A stretch of DNA of 64,000 nucleotides from Chloroflexota bacterium (GCA_011523615.1 WTGJ01000027.1:359632-423631), one strand, 5' to 3'; positions 26,987 through 37,047 are shown, numbered from the stretch's first letter. Notes: generated by a model not told the origin, from the sequence alone. Made by a program: numbers and translations.

Positions 26987-29020
26987 TCAGCGGACGAACA
27001 AAGAGAGTTGATAAGGACCTTCCGTGCCGCCAAATTGTATGCCGTAACGCGTAGCGATCACCAGGTAGGTGCCATCCTGCGGCAATACGATGTCGCCGAT
27101 CAAGGAATCAGTCGTTTCGCCGACGATCGCGTCATCATTATCACCCAAGACGAAGCCATTCGGATCGATCAGATACAACAGCGTATCCAGCGTGCCTGCC
27201 GTAGCGGCCATGTTGATCGTCACCACTTGCCCCGTGCGCCCTTCAAAGCTATAGATTTGGTAGGGCTGCTCTGCCAGTAAGGTTCCAGTAGCCTGACCAC
27301 CCACGATCTCGGTCGCTTGATCCATTTGAGCGATGAAATCAAGAGCGCGGATTTCGGCCCATATGCCGCCACTGCCCACATTCGTGCTGCCATCCAAGTT
27401 CAGTTCGAAGCTGGAAATATACCTTTGGCCAGGATCGATGGGCACCACGGTGGAGTAGACCAGTTGACCGCGCACGGTCACATAGAGCGAGAAAGATACG
27501 GGAGTCGTATCCCCACAACTGTTTTGATACCAGATGTCAATTTCGTAGTGTCCAGGAATTGCCGTGCCACTGGGCCAGTAGATGTGGGAGACCGGGCTCG
27601 CCAAATCACTGCTGCAGCCCACATTCCCGGCAAAAGCCAAGCTCGCTCCGTATGCTGTGGTTGGGAAATCATCGTAAATTGAATTCCCATTTGGATCTCG
27701 CACCAACAACTGCAAATCCGCCGCCGTGCTCCAAAGCAGACTGACTTCAATATCACCGGTCGGTAGATTGAGTGCCGTCAGCTCCGTGGCGGTTTCGGCA
27801 GATTGCTGGAATAGCGTTGCGTTGTATGTTCCCTCCGTTCCCCCCAGTTCTTTGCCATAACGGCTCACGACGGCGGTGTAAGTGCCACTGATGGGGAGCG
27901 TTCGCAGCCTCAAGGCTGAATGGGTCGATTCGTCGATGTCGTCATTGGCGGCGATGAGATTGCCGTTGGGATCATACAAGGCGAGGTAGGTATCCAAACT
28001 GCCATCGGTAGCGACCAATTCTACAGAGACGATATCCCCGGCAACGGCACTGAAAGTGTACGCTTGCGCATGATCATCATTGCGGATGGTGCTACTGGCC
28101 GTTTCACTCGGTCGGAAAGTGATCGATTCTGTCAGATCCCATTCAGCGAGAGTGAGCGTATCTGCTTCATTGAAATTGCCGTGCAGCCCAAGCGAACTCT
28201 CGCCATCGACGCCAATCACGAACCTGCCGATGTAAATCTCACCTTCTGACAAACTGCCGCTGAAACGATGTTGCAGTGCGCCATTCCATTGAATCTCGAT
28301 GGAAAACTCACTCGAACCGATCTGTTCACAATCGTCCTGATAATAAATGAGGATTTCATAGCTGCCGCTGGGCAAAGCCCCTGCTGGCCAACTTGCGCGC
28401 TCTGGCTGCTCGGATTGCAGCAACTCACAAGCACCATTCCGATTCGCCGGTAAGGTCCCGCCACTGGGCACGCTGGGGCTATCCCAGTAGAGGCTACCAC
28501 CGATGGGATCACGAATTTCCAGATCAAGATTCGAAGTGTTGTCCCAATTGAGGTCTATGATCAAACCGGATGTCAATACCTGGGTGGGTGGATACCCACT
28601 GACCATTACATCTTGATTGTCGGGGATGGTAGCAGTCCCCAGGCGGGTCAGTACGAAAGGAATCTCTTCCGTGGTCTCACCGCGGGAAGGGATCACGGTG
28701 ACGTAATAATTCCCAGCTTCTGATATTTCTGCGACCAGACGGGTCAAACCTGGGTCACCACTGGCTTGAGCGAGGGGGTTACCCCAGATATCCGTGATGC
28801 TGACGGATAGGAGGGCACCGATTTCATTACTGAGTAACAATTCAACGGTTTCATCCCCAGCACTCGTAAAGAGAAAAACCTGGGCCAAATGATCCGCGTC
28901 CAATGCTGAACTCTGGGTGGCCCCGATCGGTAGATTGCGATCTTGGGCAGTGACAGTAGGGATCATCAGCAGCGAAGCGATGCAAAATGCAATCACATAT
29001 CGAAGCAGATTCGGTTGCAT
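26987..29020 (-). CDS. Secreted protein with alternating PPC-type and sandwich repeats
   Basis: An exported protein of 677 residues: signal peptide 1-25 cut after TVTA. Two pre-peptidase C-terminal-like (PPC) domains are clear, each with DGSLDT or AGTLDT, a DPNG turn and the end motif RYG-x4-GGTEG. Between and before them are two copies of another module: LNWDNTSNLDLEIRDPIGG...YYQDDC and LLWSTAADLQLLVRDPNGN...YQNSC. There is no protease domain, so a binding or surface role is likelier. ATG 29020 has AAGGAGGG just upstream; an upstream ATG at 29095 is rejected because it would hide the signal peptide. Confidence 0.8.
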   Translation of the reverse strand: MQPNLLRYVIAFCIASLLMIPTVTAQDRNLPIGATQSSALDADHLAQVFLFTSAGDETVELLLSNEIGALLSVSITDIWGNPLAQASGDPGLTRLVAEISEAGNYYVTVIPSRGETTEEIPFVLTRLGTATIPDNQDVMVSGYPPTQVLTSGLIIDLNWDNTSNLDLEIRDPIGGSLYWDSPSVPSGGTLPANRNGACELLQSEQPERASWPAGALPSGSYEILIYYQDDCEQIGSSEFSIEIQWNGALQHRFSGSLSEGEIYIGRFVIGVDGESSLGLHGNFNEADTLTLAEWDLTESITFRPSETASSTIRNDDHAQAYTFSAVAGDIVSVELVATDGSLDTYLALYDPNGNLIAANDDIDESTHSALRLRTLPISGTYTAVVSRYGKELGGTEGTYNATLFQQSAETATELTALNLPTGDIEVSLLWSTAADLQLLVRDPNGNSIYDDFPTTAYGASLAFAGNVGCSSDLASPVSHIYWPSGTAIPGHYEIDIWYQNSCGDTTPVSFSLYVTVRGQLVYSTVVPIDPGQRYISSFELNLDGSTNVGSGGIWAEIRALDFIAQMDQATEIVGGQATGTLLAEQPYQIYSFEGRTGQVVTINMAATAGTLDTLLYLIDPNGFVLGDNDDAIVGETTDSLIGDIVLPQDGTYLVIATRYGIQFGGTEGPYQLSLFVR

Positions 29021-29206
29021 TCGGTCCCTCCTTGCGCTTTCCTGAGGATGACTGCAGCGCGAAACCAGTGTAGACGAGATGATCAGATTAGCCAAGATGA
29101 CGTTTGCGGTATGACATCATTTCGTCAACTGCGCCGAAAAGTATACAGAATCAGTTTCATCAGGGAGAAGATGGTACGTTCGATCAGGCGAAACCCCGCT
29201 TCCATT

Positions 29207-29779
29207 TCAGCGATTACCAGCCAAGCCCAGGGTTTCTGCTACTGCGGACATCGCTGCGAGTACGTGTTGGATGTGTTCTTCCAGGGGGATGCCCAATTGC
29301 TTCGCCCCTTCTTCGATTTCCGCACGATTGACCGCCGCGGCAAATGCGCGGTCTTTCCATTTTTTCCGTACGGATTTCAGTCGCACTTCGCGAATGTCTT
29401 TGCTCGGACGGACCAAGGTCACTGCGATCAGGAAACCGGTCAGCTCATCCACCGCGACCAAGGTTTTTTCCAAGCGACTCGCCGGCTGCACCCCGCTGAT
29501 CTCCGGCGCATGGGCCAGGATTGCCTGGCGGATTTCGTGCGAGACACCTCTTTCCTTCAGGATGCGCCCACCGACGATGGGGTGTCCTTCCTGCGAAACA
29601 GCTGGATTCTGTTCGTAATCAAAATCGTGCAACAGGCCGACGACAGCCCAGAGCTCTTCATCTTCACCAAAGTGCTTCGCATAATGTCGCATGGCTGCTT
29701 CTACGCTCAACATATGGCGCCTTAAGGTGGGGCTTTCCGTATATTCCGTTACAATCTGCCATGCTTGTTCGCGATTCAT
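29207..29779 (-). CDS. HD-domain phosphohydrolase-like protein
   Basis: A 190-residue HD protein. The metal-binding histidines are in RRHMLSVEAAM, GLLHDFDYE (the HD pair), GHPIVGG and AILAHAP, followed by VDELTGFL. Such proteins hydrolyse phosphate esters, often of nucleotides; the substrate here is unknown. The ATG at 29779 overlaps the stop of the aspartase/fumarase gene by 4 bp. The 186 nt after its stop (29021-29206) show no gene; they include a palindromic GTATAC but no promoter I trust. Confidence 0.85.
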   Translation of the reverse strand: MNREQAWQIVTEYTESPTLRRHMLSVEAAMRHYAKHFGEDEELWAVVGLLHDFDYEQNPAVSQEGHPIVGGRILKERGVSHEIRQAILAHAPEISGVQPASRLEKTLVAVDELTGFLIAVTLVRPSKDIREVRLKSVRKKWKDRAFAAAVNRAEIEEGAKQLGIPLEEHIQHVLAAMSAVAETLGLAGNR

Positions 29780-31194
29780 GGATTGTTCGGGCTTTCGGCC
29801 ACGCCACCTTCCGTCATGTGACGAAGGTCCAGCGCTCGATCCAGTTGCTCCTCATCTAATAATCCCAGCTCCAATACGACCTCGCGCACACTCTTGTTCT
29901 CTTCCAGCGCTTTCTTTGCCACGCGTGCCCCCGCTTCATAGCCAATCAACGGATTGAGCGCCGTAACCAGGATGGGATTGCGCGAAAGCCAGGTTTCGGC
30001 GCGTTCGGGGTTGGCCGTTAAACCATCGATACAGCGTTCGGTAAAGGCGCGGATGGCGTTGATCATGATCGCCAACATTTCGTTGAGATTGTGGGCGATG
30101 ACCGGCATCATCACATTCAATTCCAACTGGCCGGCCATGGCGCAAAGTGTAATGGTGTGATCGTTGCCCAGGCAATGATACATGGCTTGATTCAGCATTT
30201 CGGCCATCACCGGATTCACTTTTCCGGGCATGATGGAAGAACCCGGTTGGACGGGTGGGCAGGTGAGCTCAGCGATGCCAGTAGTCGGGCCGGCCGAAAG
30301 CAAGCGAATGTCATTGGCGATGCGGTTGAAATCCTGCGCGGTTGCCCTCAATGCGCCGGAAAAGAAGACGATATCCGCAAAAGACTGCATCGATTCAAAC
30401 AAATCATCGGATTCTCTGAGCTCCAAGCCGCTTGCTTCACTCAGGGATTTCACCATCATGGAGTGGTATCGGGGATGCGCATTCAAGCCGGAACCCGCCG
30501 CCGTACCGCCGATCCCGATCCGTTTCAAGCCATCCGCCGCTTGCTGGATCTTTGCGATATTGCGTTCGACGGCCCGACTCCACGCTCCGACCTCTTGCCC
30601 CAAGCGAATGGGTACCGCATCCTGCAGATGGGTTCGCCCGGATTTGACGATGTCATCCCAGGCGATGGCATTTCGCTGGTTGATGGAGGCAAATTGGGTC
30701 AATACCGCTACCAGTTCATCCAGGCGCCACAGGGCGCCCAGGCGGATGGCGGTAGGGATCGTATCGTTGGTGCTTTGCGCCATGTTCACATGATCATTGG
30801 CCCGAATGGCTTTTTCGGTTGCCTCCAACGGGTAACCGAGCAACTGATTGGCCCGGTTCGCGAGCACTTCATTGATGTTCATGTTGTGGCTGGTGCCCGC
30901 TCCGGCCTGGAATGGGTCCACCACGAAATGCTCGTGATGTTGTCCGGCGAGCACTTCGTCCGCTGCTGCGATGATGTGGGTCGCGTACTCGGCTTTCAGC
31001 AGGCCCAACTCTGCATTCACTTGTGCCGCAGCACGCTTGATCAGCACCATGCTCCAAATGAAAGCCGGCCAGGGCTTCAAGCCACTGATGGGGAAATTTT
31101 CAATGGCGCGCTGCGTTTGCGCACCGTACAGGGCAGCAGCAGGAACGAAGACTTCGCCCAGCGTATCTCGTTCGCGCCGAAAATCACTCATCAT
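29776..31194 (-). CDS. Class II aspartase/fumarase superfamily lyase
   Basis: 472 residues with the superfamily signature GSSIMPGKVNPV and the catalytic SGRTHLQDAVP block. It either hydrates fumarate or deaminates aspartate to it. The two are hard to separate: GAQTQRA and GKVNP look fumarase-like. FQAGAGTSHNMN, QSTND (threonine where FumC has serine) and the C-terminal ALNPLIGYEAG favour aspartase. I lean to aspartate ammonia-lyase. It shares a 4 bp overlap with the HD gene and follows sod after a 70 nt gap that holds a strong hairpin. Confidence 0.85.
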   Translation of the reverse strand: MMSDFRRERDTLGEVFVPAAALYGAQTQRAIENFPISGLKPWPAFIWSMVLIKRAAAQVNAELGLLKAEYATHIIAAADEVLAGQHHEHFVVDPFQAGAGTSHNMNINEVLANRANQLLGYPLEATEKAIRANDHVNMAQSTNDTIPTAIRLGALWRLDELVAVLTQFASINQRNAIAWDDIVKSGRTHLQDAVPIRLGQEVGAWSRAVERNIAKIQQAADGLKRIGIGGTAAGSGLNAHPRYHSMMVKSLSEASGLELRESDDLFESMQSFADIVFFSGALRATAQDFNRIANDIRLLSAGPTTGIAELTCPPVQPGSSIMPGKVNPVMAEMLNQAMYHCLGNDHTITLCAMAGQLELNVMMPVIAHNLNEMLAIMINAIRAFTERCIDGLTANPERAETWLSRNPILVTALNPLIGYEAGARVAKKALEENKSVREVVLELGLLDEEQLDRALDLRHMTEGGVAESPNNP

Positions 31195-31209
31195 GAATTC
31201 GCTAGGGGG

Positions 31210-31244
31210 GAAGAAGGCGTCACTCGCTGGGCAACGCCTTCTTC
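31210..31244 (-). terminator. Perfect 11 bp inverted repeat after sod
   Basis: GAAGAAGGCGT (31210-31220) pairs fully with ACGCCTTCTTC (31234-31244) around a 13 nt loop, between the sod stop and the start of the lyase gene. There is no U run after it on the minus strand, so it may be a weak terminator, an mRNA-stabilising hairpin or a site controlling the lyase. Confidence 0.5.
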
Positions 31245-31264
31245 AGGTTCCGTGGAAACTGGGA

Positions 31265-31864
31265 TCAGGCAGCATCGAACAATTCGGAAACTTTCTCCCA
31301 ATTGACCACGTTCCAGAATGCAGCGATGTAATCCGGTCGCCGATTTTGGTAGTGCAAGTAATAGGCATGTTCCCAAACATCCAGCCCCAGAATCGGGGTT
31401 TGTCCTTCCATGACGGGCGTGTCTTGGTTGGGGGTGGAAGTGACGGACAATCCATCCGCTCCTGCCACCAACCAAGCCCAGCCAGAGCCAAAGCGCGTCG
31501 CTGCCGCGTTCGAGAATTCGCTCTGGAATGCGCTGAATGAACCAAAGGATGCATCGATGGCGCGGTCCAGAGCAGCACTCCGGCTGCCAGGATTGGCTGA
31601 CATCACCTGCCAAAAGAGCACATGGTTGGCAAATCCTCCACCATTGTTCCTCACGGCGGTGCGGATCGCTTCCGGTACCGCATTGAGATCGCTGAGTATT
31701 TCCCCAATGGAAGATCCTGCGAGGGCGGTACCTTCAATCGCTGCGTTGAGGTTGTTCGTGTAGGCAGCATGATGCTTGCCATGATGAATCTCCATGGTGC
31801 GCGCATCGATGTGCGGTTCCAGTGCATCGTAAGCATAAGGCAATGCTGGTAATTCAAAAGCCAT
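31265..31864 (-). CDS. sodA: Superoxide dismutase, Mn/Fe family
   Basis: Converts superoxide to oxygen and hydrogen peroxide. Metal ligands are in EIHHGKHH (first histidine), [11 protein letters not shown], and the Asp/His pair of [16 protein letters not shown]. The glutamine in MEGQTPILG and the GG before FANH are the Mn-type pattern, though cambialistic use is possible. The ATG at 31864 is preceded by GAAGGAGAG. Its 199 residues are normal. There is no signal peptide, so it is cytoplasmic. Confidence 0.95.
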   Translation of the reverse strand: MAFELPALPYAYDALEPHIDARTMEIHHGKHHAAYTNNLNAAIEGTALAGSSIGEILSDLNAVPEAIRTAVRNNGGGFANHVLFWQVMSANPGSRSAALDRAIDASFGSFSAFQSEFSNAAATRFGSGWAWLVAGADGLSVTSTPNQDTPVMEGQTPILGLDVWEHAYYLHYQNRRPDYIAAFWNVVNWEKVSELFDAA

Positions 31865-32059
31865 TGGTTCCTCTCCTTCAATCACTTCTACGTTCGATGG
31901 ATCACGTTCTGCTGCCCGACTTTCCTGGTGGGTATTGGACTTGGGAAATTTCGAAAAGCAGCTCCCTATTCTGCTCAGCCCAAGCGTCTGCTGCGCAGGC
32001 CTGGAATCTCAGCCGCCTTCCGCCATTTCCTGTGCACGCTGACACTTAAACTGTGCTTG

Positions 32060-32068
32060 AGTATAGCA
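32060..32068 (-). promoter_or_regulatory. Extended -10 promoter, probably for sod
   Basis: TGC-TATACT on the minus strand, about 200 nt before the sod start, within the 247-257 nt gap upstream of sod (31865 on). No clear -35 is found. The remaining leader shows no other feature I can name. Confidence 0.4.
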
Positions 32069-32111
32069 TTTCTCAATGGAATTTCCATCACTGTATTTTC
32101 GTGTGGAAAGG

Positions 32112-33854
32112 TCAAGCGTCGTCGGTTTTACAGTTGGCTGGGGAATCCAGAGATCCTGGCCAATAGACTTCTCGGGTGCTGGTTTCTGGCAATTGCGAGG
32201 GTACGAAAGGGCGCATGAGATCAGTGAACGCTTGTTCGCGCCTCAGCTCTTGTACAGCCAATTCGATGGCCTGGAAAAAGGCGACATCATTCTTAGGGGT
32301 CGCCAAACTGAGGTATGAATTCGTGAACCAGAGCACATCTGCACCATCTTTCATTACCTTCAATGCTTGACCGTTCTGCTGCAACAGGGGAGCGAGGATT
32401 GCGCTGTTGCCCAAAATGGCATCCACCTCCGGATTCCCTAAGAGTGAATTGATGATGAAGGGTGAAGTCACAACCTGGACTCCGGCCAATTCAATCTCGT
32501 AGGGTTCCAGTAACCCCTCGATCTGGGATTGAGAGATGGGGTCTTCGGCAGGGAGATACAAAGTGATGGGCGAAGGCAAATCAGTCATCTGTTCGTATCG
32601 ATCAGCCTCGCGAGTCATCAGGATCAATCCCTGTTTCAGGTATGGTTGGGTGAAATCCAAGACAGCCGAATGCGCCCAACGGGGTTCTATGCCTACCAGA
32701 AGGTCCGCCTTCCCTCTTTGGAGCGTTTCCTGAGCGGTCAGAGCGTCGAGCACGGTGATTTCCATCGTGAGGTTGCAGCGCTCTGCCAGAGCCGCCGCAA
32801 TTTGTGACGAGAGTTGTTGGAGGGGTGCAGTGCGCTGATCGACCAGGATCACCCGCAAAGTCTCAGTCTCCCTCAGTCTGGGTAAGGCAAAATGTTCCGG
32901 GAATGTGATGGCCGCTGGCGGGTTGAATGCTGCGTCCTCATGGACGTCCACATATCTTGGGATCAATTCTCGGTCATGGGGAAAGCTGGGAAAATAAATC
33001 GCATGCAACTCTCGCATCCTACCGTTGGCAGTCAGCTGTTGTAGCGAATGGTTGATCACATCTTTGAGGATGCTATCGCTGCGTGGGAGGGCAAAAGCGA
33101 TGGGAATCTCACCGAACTGTTCTTCCAGGGGTCTGATTTGGCCCGGTTCCATTTCCAGCTGGCTGAATTCAGAACGCAATCCTAAGGTAGCGTCTAGTTC
33201 ACCCATTAAGAGGGCCTTCAGGCCCAAGTCCAGCGTCCCTTTGGGCTGGAATTGAAAAGCAAAGTTGTTCCGCCGAATCCATTCCCGTATGAAATCTTCA
33301 GCCTCTGAGACAGATTTAACCCCTACGTTATGACCGATCAGCTCCTCGATGGATTGCCAGGGCGCTTCGGTTTGCACGAAGATCTGAACGGCATCCAAAT
33401 GATAAGGTTGGCTGAAAGAAACTTCAGCCAATTGATGGGCAAACAATGGTTGACCGCCGGCGATGAAATCCACTTCTCCACTGTGTAGCATCTCGGTTGC
33501 CGTATGGCGTGTGACGGGCTCAAATTTCACCGCCAATTCCCAGAGCGCGGCTACACTGCGCAAAATATCCGCGTCAAAGCCGGTGACATTGCCGCGGATA
33601 TCCAACCAGGAATAAGGATGGTGGTTGTAACGGATGCCCACCGTGAAGAATCCTCGCTCCAGGGCACGGTGCCAATTGGATTCCGTGCTGAGTGGTTCTT
33701 CCTGGGCCGAGGTGGTGGTTGGGAACGGGGTGGGCGGTGTTTTGGTGGCAACCTGTGCTTGAATGATGGCAGGCCAGAGAGCAACTGAAATGACAGTGAA
33801 CCATATGGGTAGAAGTTTCCGTAGACTCAACTCAGTCTGTCTCTCTTTGGGCAT
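32112..33854 (-). CDS. Exported protein with two tandem solute-binding domains
   Basis: After a signal-peptide-like segment (ending near IIQAQVA) and a short proline/threonine linker come two family-3 substrate-binding domains. The first covers about residues 65-305 (LERGFFTVGIRYNHHPYSW, GNVTGFDADI, GEVDFIAGG, FSQPY). The second runs about 325-565 (TLRVILVD, GKADLLVG, LDFTQPYLKQG). There is no lipobox cysteine and no ABC permease or ATPase beside it. It might be a free receptor or feed a sensor kinase elsewhere. I use ATG 33854; a GTG at 33866 is also possible. It overlaps nadD by 23 bp. Confidence 0.78.
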   Translation of the reverse strand: MPKERQTELSLRKLLPIWFTVISVALWPAIIQAQVATKTPPTPFPTTTSAQEEPLSTESNWHRALERGFFTVGIRYNHHPYSWLDIRGNVTGFDADILRSVAALWELAVKFEPVTRHTATEMLHSGEVDFIAGGQPLFAHQLAEVSFSQPYHLDAVQIFVQTEAPWQSIEELIGHNVGVKSVSEAEDFIREWIRRNNFAFQFQPKGTLDLGLKALLMGELDATLGLRSEFSQLEMEPGQIRPLEEQFGEIPIAFALPRSDSILKDVINHSLQQLTANGRMRELHAIYFPSFPHDRELIPRYVDVHEDAAFNPPAAITFPEHFALPRLRETETLRVILVDQRTAPLQQLSSQIAAALAERCNLTMEITVLDALTAQETLQRGKADLLVGIEPRWAHSAVLDFTQPYLKQGLILMTREADRYEQMTDLPSPITLYLPAEDPISQSQIEGLLEPYEIELAGVQVVTSPFIINSLLGNPEVDAILGNSAILAPLLQQNGQALKVMKDGADVLWFTNSYLSLATPKNDVAFFQAIELAVQELRREQAFTDLMRPFVPSQLPETSTREVYWPGSLDSPANCKTDDA

Positions 33855-34470
33855 AGATTTGCTCACGCTGAATCAACGCCCAAACACCTGGCGCCAGCAT
33901 CGGTGCTACATCATTTCCCTGCTCAATTCCCCGCAGCAATTGACTGGAGGAAATATCCAATTCTGGCCCTTCGAGCAAAACACAGCGATCTGTCAGTTCC
34001 GGCAAGCGCTGGTTATGGATGATGGAGGTATCGCTGTATCCGGGCCGTTTCATCACCGCTAGCTTGCATCGTTTCAGAATCTCCGTCGGGTTTTTCCAAT
34101 TGGCTAGATCTGCCAGCGAATCGGAACCCATGATGAAATAGAGCTCAGCATGGGCGAATATTTTCTTGAAGATGCGCAAGGTATCCACCGAATAATGTGG
34201 ACCGGGCCGATCTACATCCACGTGGGAAATCTCAAATTGTGGGTAATCCACCAGAGCTTTTTGGAGCATTGCCAGGCGCTGTGAAACACTGGCGCGCGTC
34301 TCACCATGCTTATGCGGCGGTTCTGCTGCCAGAACGAAGAATATCTGGTCCAGCTCGAGTTGTTGATGGGCGGTTTCGGCCAAGTGAATGTGCGCTAGGT
34401 GCGGTGGATCAAATGTGCCGCCCAGGATGCCAATCCGCAAGGGAGCGGTTTCCGGACTGAAGCCCATCAT
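33832..34470 (-). CDS. nadD: Nicotinate-nucleotide adenylyltransferase
   Basis: Adenylates nicotinate mononucleotide in NAD synthesis. The nucleotidyltransferase motif GGTFDPPHLAH stands near the N-terminus, with EPPHKHGETRAS, FIMGSDSLADLANW and the end motif ISSSQLLRGI. Length of 212 residues is normal. Its start overlaps obg by 4 bp, a pairing found in many bacteria. Confidence 0.94.
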   Translation of the reverse strand: MMGFSPETAPLRIGILGGTFDPPHLAHIHLAETAHQQLELDQIFFVLAAEPPHKHGETRASVSQRLAMLQKALVDYPQFEISHVDVDRPGPHYSVDTLRIFKKIFAHAELYFIMGSDSLADLANWKNPTEILKRCKLAVMKRPGYSDTSIIHNQRLPELTDRCVLLEGPELDISSSQLLRGIEQGNDVAPMLAPGVWALIQREQIYAQRETD

Positions 34471-35726
34471 TCACTCCACTCCAGTTCTCGGTCACCAATC
34501 AAAACGGTGTCCCCTACTTGAACGCCGGATTGTATGAGGGCCGCCGAAATGCCCAACCCTGCCAGGATCTTCTGAAAACGATGTACAGATTCTTCGTATT
34601 CCCAGTACGTCATGGAAGCCGCTCGTTCGATGCGTTCACCTCGAACGATGTATCTGCCCGCTGAATCTCTCAGTATCGTATATTTCGGCTGTCGTTCGTG
34701 TTCCATCGCTTCGGGGATGACGGTGCGCCGGTGGTCTGCTGCAGCCGGCAGCTCACCATAAGCGAAGAACAGTTGCTGAGTCAGCGCATCGATCCCCTGC
34801 CGGTTCAATGCCGAGATTTTGAGAATGGGATGCCCGGCAGCGACAAACTGTTCTTCCCACTGCCGCCAATCGTCTTTATCTTTCCTGAGATCCATTTTGT
34901 TCAATACGATGATGCGTGGTTTGCTCTCCAACTCCTCAGAGTAAAGCGCAAGTTCAGCCGAGATGAGTTGGAAATCTGCCACAGGATTTGGGGCATTGCC
35001 ATCGATGAGATGAATGAGCAATCGAGTGCGAAGCAAGTGTCGCAAAAAATTGTGGCCCAGACCCACACCCAGATGGGCACCTTCGAGCAAACCGGGAATA
35101 TCTGCCACCACGAGTTCCTGATCTCCCAGATAGACGACGCCCAGATTGGGCTCAAGGGTCGTGAATGGATAATCGGCAATGGTTGGTCGGGCTTTGCTCA
35201 GGGCAGAGAGTAAGGTTGATTTGCCTGCGTTGGGCAAGCCAACGATACCCACGTCCGCCAAGATCCGCAGCTCCAGCTTCAGCCAGAGCGCTTCACCCGG
35301 TTCGCCTTTCTCCGCGATGCGCGGTGATCGTCGCCGTGCATTGACGAAGCGGATATTGCCTTTGCCACCTCTGCCGCCCTGTGCGACACAAAATGAATCG
35401 CCCGCGGTCACCAGGTCAGCGAGGGCTCTTCCTTGATCGGTTTGGATCCATGTACCGGGTGGCACATCAATGTATAGGGGTTCAGCGCTGGCGCCCGTTT
35501 TGCGCCGCGGCCCCCCGCGACCACCGTCTTTTGCGATGAAATGGCTTTGTCGTTCAAATTTGCGCAGGGTGTGAATTTTGGGATTCACGCGGAGGAAAAC
35601 ATCACCACCCTTGCCGCCGTCTCCACCGCTGGGCCCACCTTTGGGCACTCTTTTTTCGCGGTGAAATGCAACCATGCCATCCCCACCGGCGCCACTCCTC
35701 ACATAGATTTTTGCTTCATCATGCAT
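34467..35726 (-). CDS. obgE: GTPase Obg
   Basis: Ribosome-associated GTPase for 50S assembly and stress control. Three domains are visible. The glycine-rich Obg fold (about 1-158) has RSGAGGDGMVAFHREKRVPK and GGRGGKGN. The G domain has GLPNAGKSTLL, DIPGLLEGAH and NKMDL. A C-terminal OCT domain follows (about 345-419). The gene precedes nadD with a 4 bp overlap and follows clpX after 15 nt. Confidence 0.96.
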   Translation of the reverse strand: MHDEAKIYVRSGAGGDGMVAFHREKRVPKGGPSGGDGGKGGDVFLRVNPKIHTLRKFERQSHFIAKDGGRGGPRRKTGASAEPLYIDVPPGTWIQTDQGRALADLVTAGDSFCVAQGGRGGKGNIRFVNARRRSPRIAEKGEPGEALWLKLELRILADVGIVGLPNAGKSTLLSALSKARPTIADYPFTTLEPNLGVVYLGDQELVVADIPGLLEGAHLGVGLGHNFLRHLLRTRLLIHLIDGNAPNPVADFQLISAELALYSEELESKPRIIVLNKMDLRKDKDDWRQWEEQFVAAGHPILKISALNRQGIDALTQQLFFAYGELPAAADHRRTVIPEAMEHERQPKYTILRDSAGRYIVRGERIERAASMTYWEYEESVHRFQKILAGLGISAALIQSGVQVGDTVLIGDRELEWSE

Positions 35727-35741
35727 GGTCTGAGAAAACCA

Positions 35742-37037
35742 TCAAGCGGCAGTATCCAGATGGCCGTCTTTCGTCCAGGATAATTCTTGCCCATCCTCCC
35801 CGATGATCCTGGGGCGTTGGTTTTCCTGAAACACGGCAGGATTCAAGATCACTTTGCGGATTTTGCCACTGCTGGGGATTTCAAACATGATATCCATCAG
35901 ACCGTGTTCCAGTAGGGAACGCAAACCGCGGGCGCCGGTGCCCCGGTTGAGGCTCATTTCGGCCAGCGTCTCCAAGGCTTCTGCTTCCACGATGAGCTCG
36001 ACGTCATCCAAAGCGAAGAGTTTCTTGTATTGACTGATGAGGGCATTGCGAGGTTCCGTCAAAATTTTGACCAGCTCACTCTGCTCGAGATTGTGCACGC
36101 ATGTCGTCACCGGCAGCCTTCCCACCAATTCAGGGATCAATCCATACGCCATCAAGTCTTCGGGTGATAGATGGTTCAGCAGAGCCTTGCGATCATTGGC
36201 GGGTGACGGCATGGTTTGACCGAAGCCGATCTGCCCCCGGGCGCCGATGCGTTTGGCGATATCATCTTCGATCCCGGCGAAGGTGCCGCCACAGATGAAG
36301 AGGATATTGCTGGTGTCGATTTGCAGGAATTCTTGATGTGGGTGTTTGCGTCCACCTTGGGGTGGCACGTTGGCCACCGTGCCTTCGATGATTTTCAACA
36401 AGGCTTGTTGGACCCCTTCGCCGGAAACATCCCGCGTGATGGAAGGATTATCCATGGACTTGCGCGCGATTTTATCAATTTCGTCGACGTAGATGATGCC
36501 TTTCTCAGCGCTCTTGATATCGCCATCGGCGACTTGTATGAGACGCAGCAGGATGTTTTCAACGTCTTCTCCGACATATCCTGCTTCTGTCATTGCGGTC
36601 GCGTCCACGATGCTGAAGGGGACTTCGAGGATGCGCGCCAGAGTTTGAGCGAGGATGGTTTTTCCACAACCCGTCGGCCCAGCGATCAAGATGTTGCTTT
36701 TATCCAATTCGACATCGACGGTTTCTGGTGCGTTCTCACCGGTCAGAAAGAGAACTCTTTTGTAATGATTGTAGACCGCCACACTTAAGACCCGTTTGGC
36801 TTGTTCCTGTCCGATCACATACTCATCCAATGCGGCGAGGATTTCTTTGGGTGGCAACAGATTCACTTGCGATTCGTCGAGTTCAGCGTCTGTGGGTGTT
36901 TCTTCATTCAATAAGTGCAGACAGCGTTGCACGCATTCGTTGCAAATGAAAATCCCTTCCGGGCCAGCAATCAAACGGTCGACTTGCTCGTGATTCTGCT
37001 GGCAAAAAGAACACTTGGGCAAAATGGTCTGATTCAT
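35742..37037 (-). CDS. clpX: ATP-dependent Clp protease ATP-binding subunit ClpX
   Basis: AAA+ unfoldase that feeds ClpP. The N-terminal zinc domain uses C9, C12, C32 and C35. Walker A is GPTGCGKT, Walker B and nearby DEIDKIA, with pore loop [11 protein letters not shown] and sensor/RGARG-type arginine residues as in the family. Length 431 is normal. It lies 10 nt after clpP and shares the tig-clpP-clpX order seen in many bacteria. Confidence 0.97.
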   Translation of the reverse strand: MNQTILPKCSFCQQNHEQVDRLIAGPEGIFICNECVQRCLHLLNEETPTDAELDESQVNLLPPKEILAALDEYVIGQEQAKRVLSVAVYNHYKRVLFLTGENAPETVDVELDKSNILIAGPTGCGKTILAQTLARILEVPFSIVDATAMTEAGYVGEDVENILLRLIQVADGDIKSAEKGIIYVDEIDKIARKSMDNPSITRDVSGEGVQQALLKIIEGTVANVPPQGGRKHPHQEFLQIDTSNILFICGGTFAGIEDDIAKRIGARGQIGFGQTMPSPANDRKALLNHLSPEDLMAYGLIPELVGRLPVTTCVHNLEQSELVKILTEPRNALISQYKKLFALDDVELIVEAEALETLAEMSLNRGTGARGLRSLLEHGLMDIMFEIPSSGKIRKVILNPAVFQENQRPRIIGEDGQELSWTKDGHLDTAA

Positions 37038-37047
37038 GATGGCGCGT

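Noticed and set aside
30091-31305. A 404-codon open frame antisense to the aspartase/fumarase gene
   Set aside because: Composition is that of a reversed coding strand and it covers a well-conserved enzyme on the other strand.
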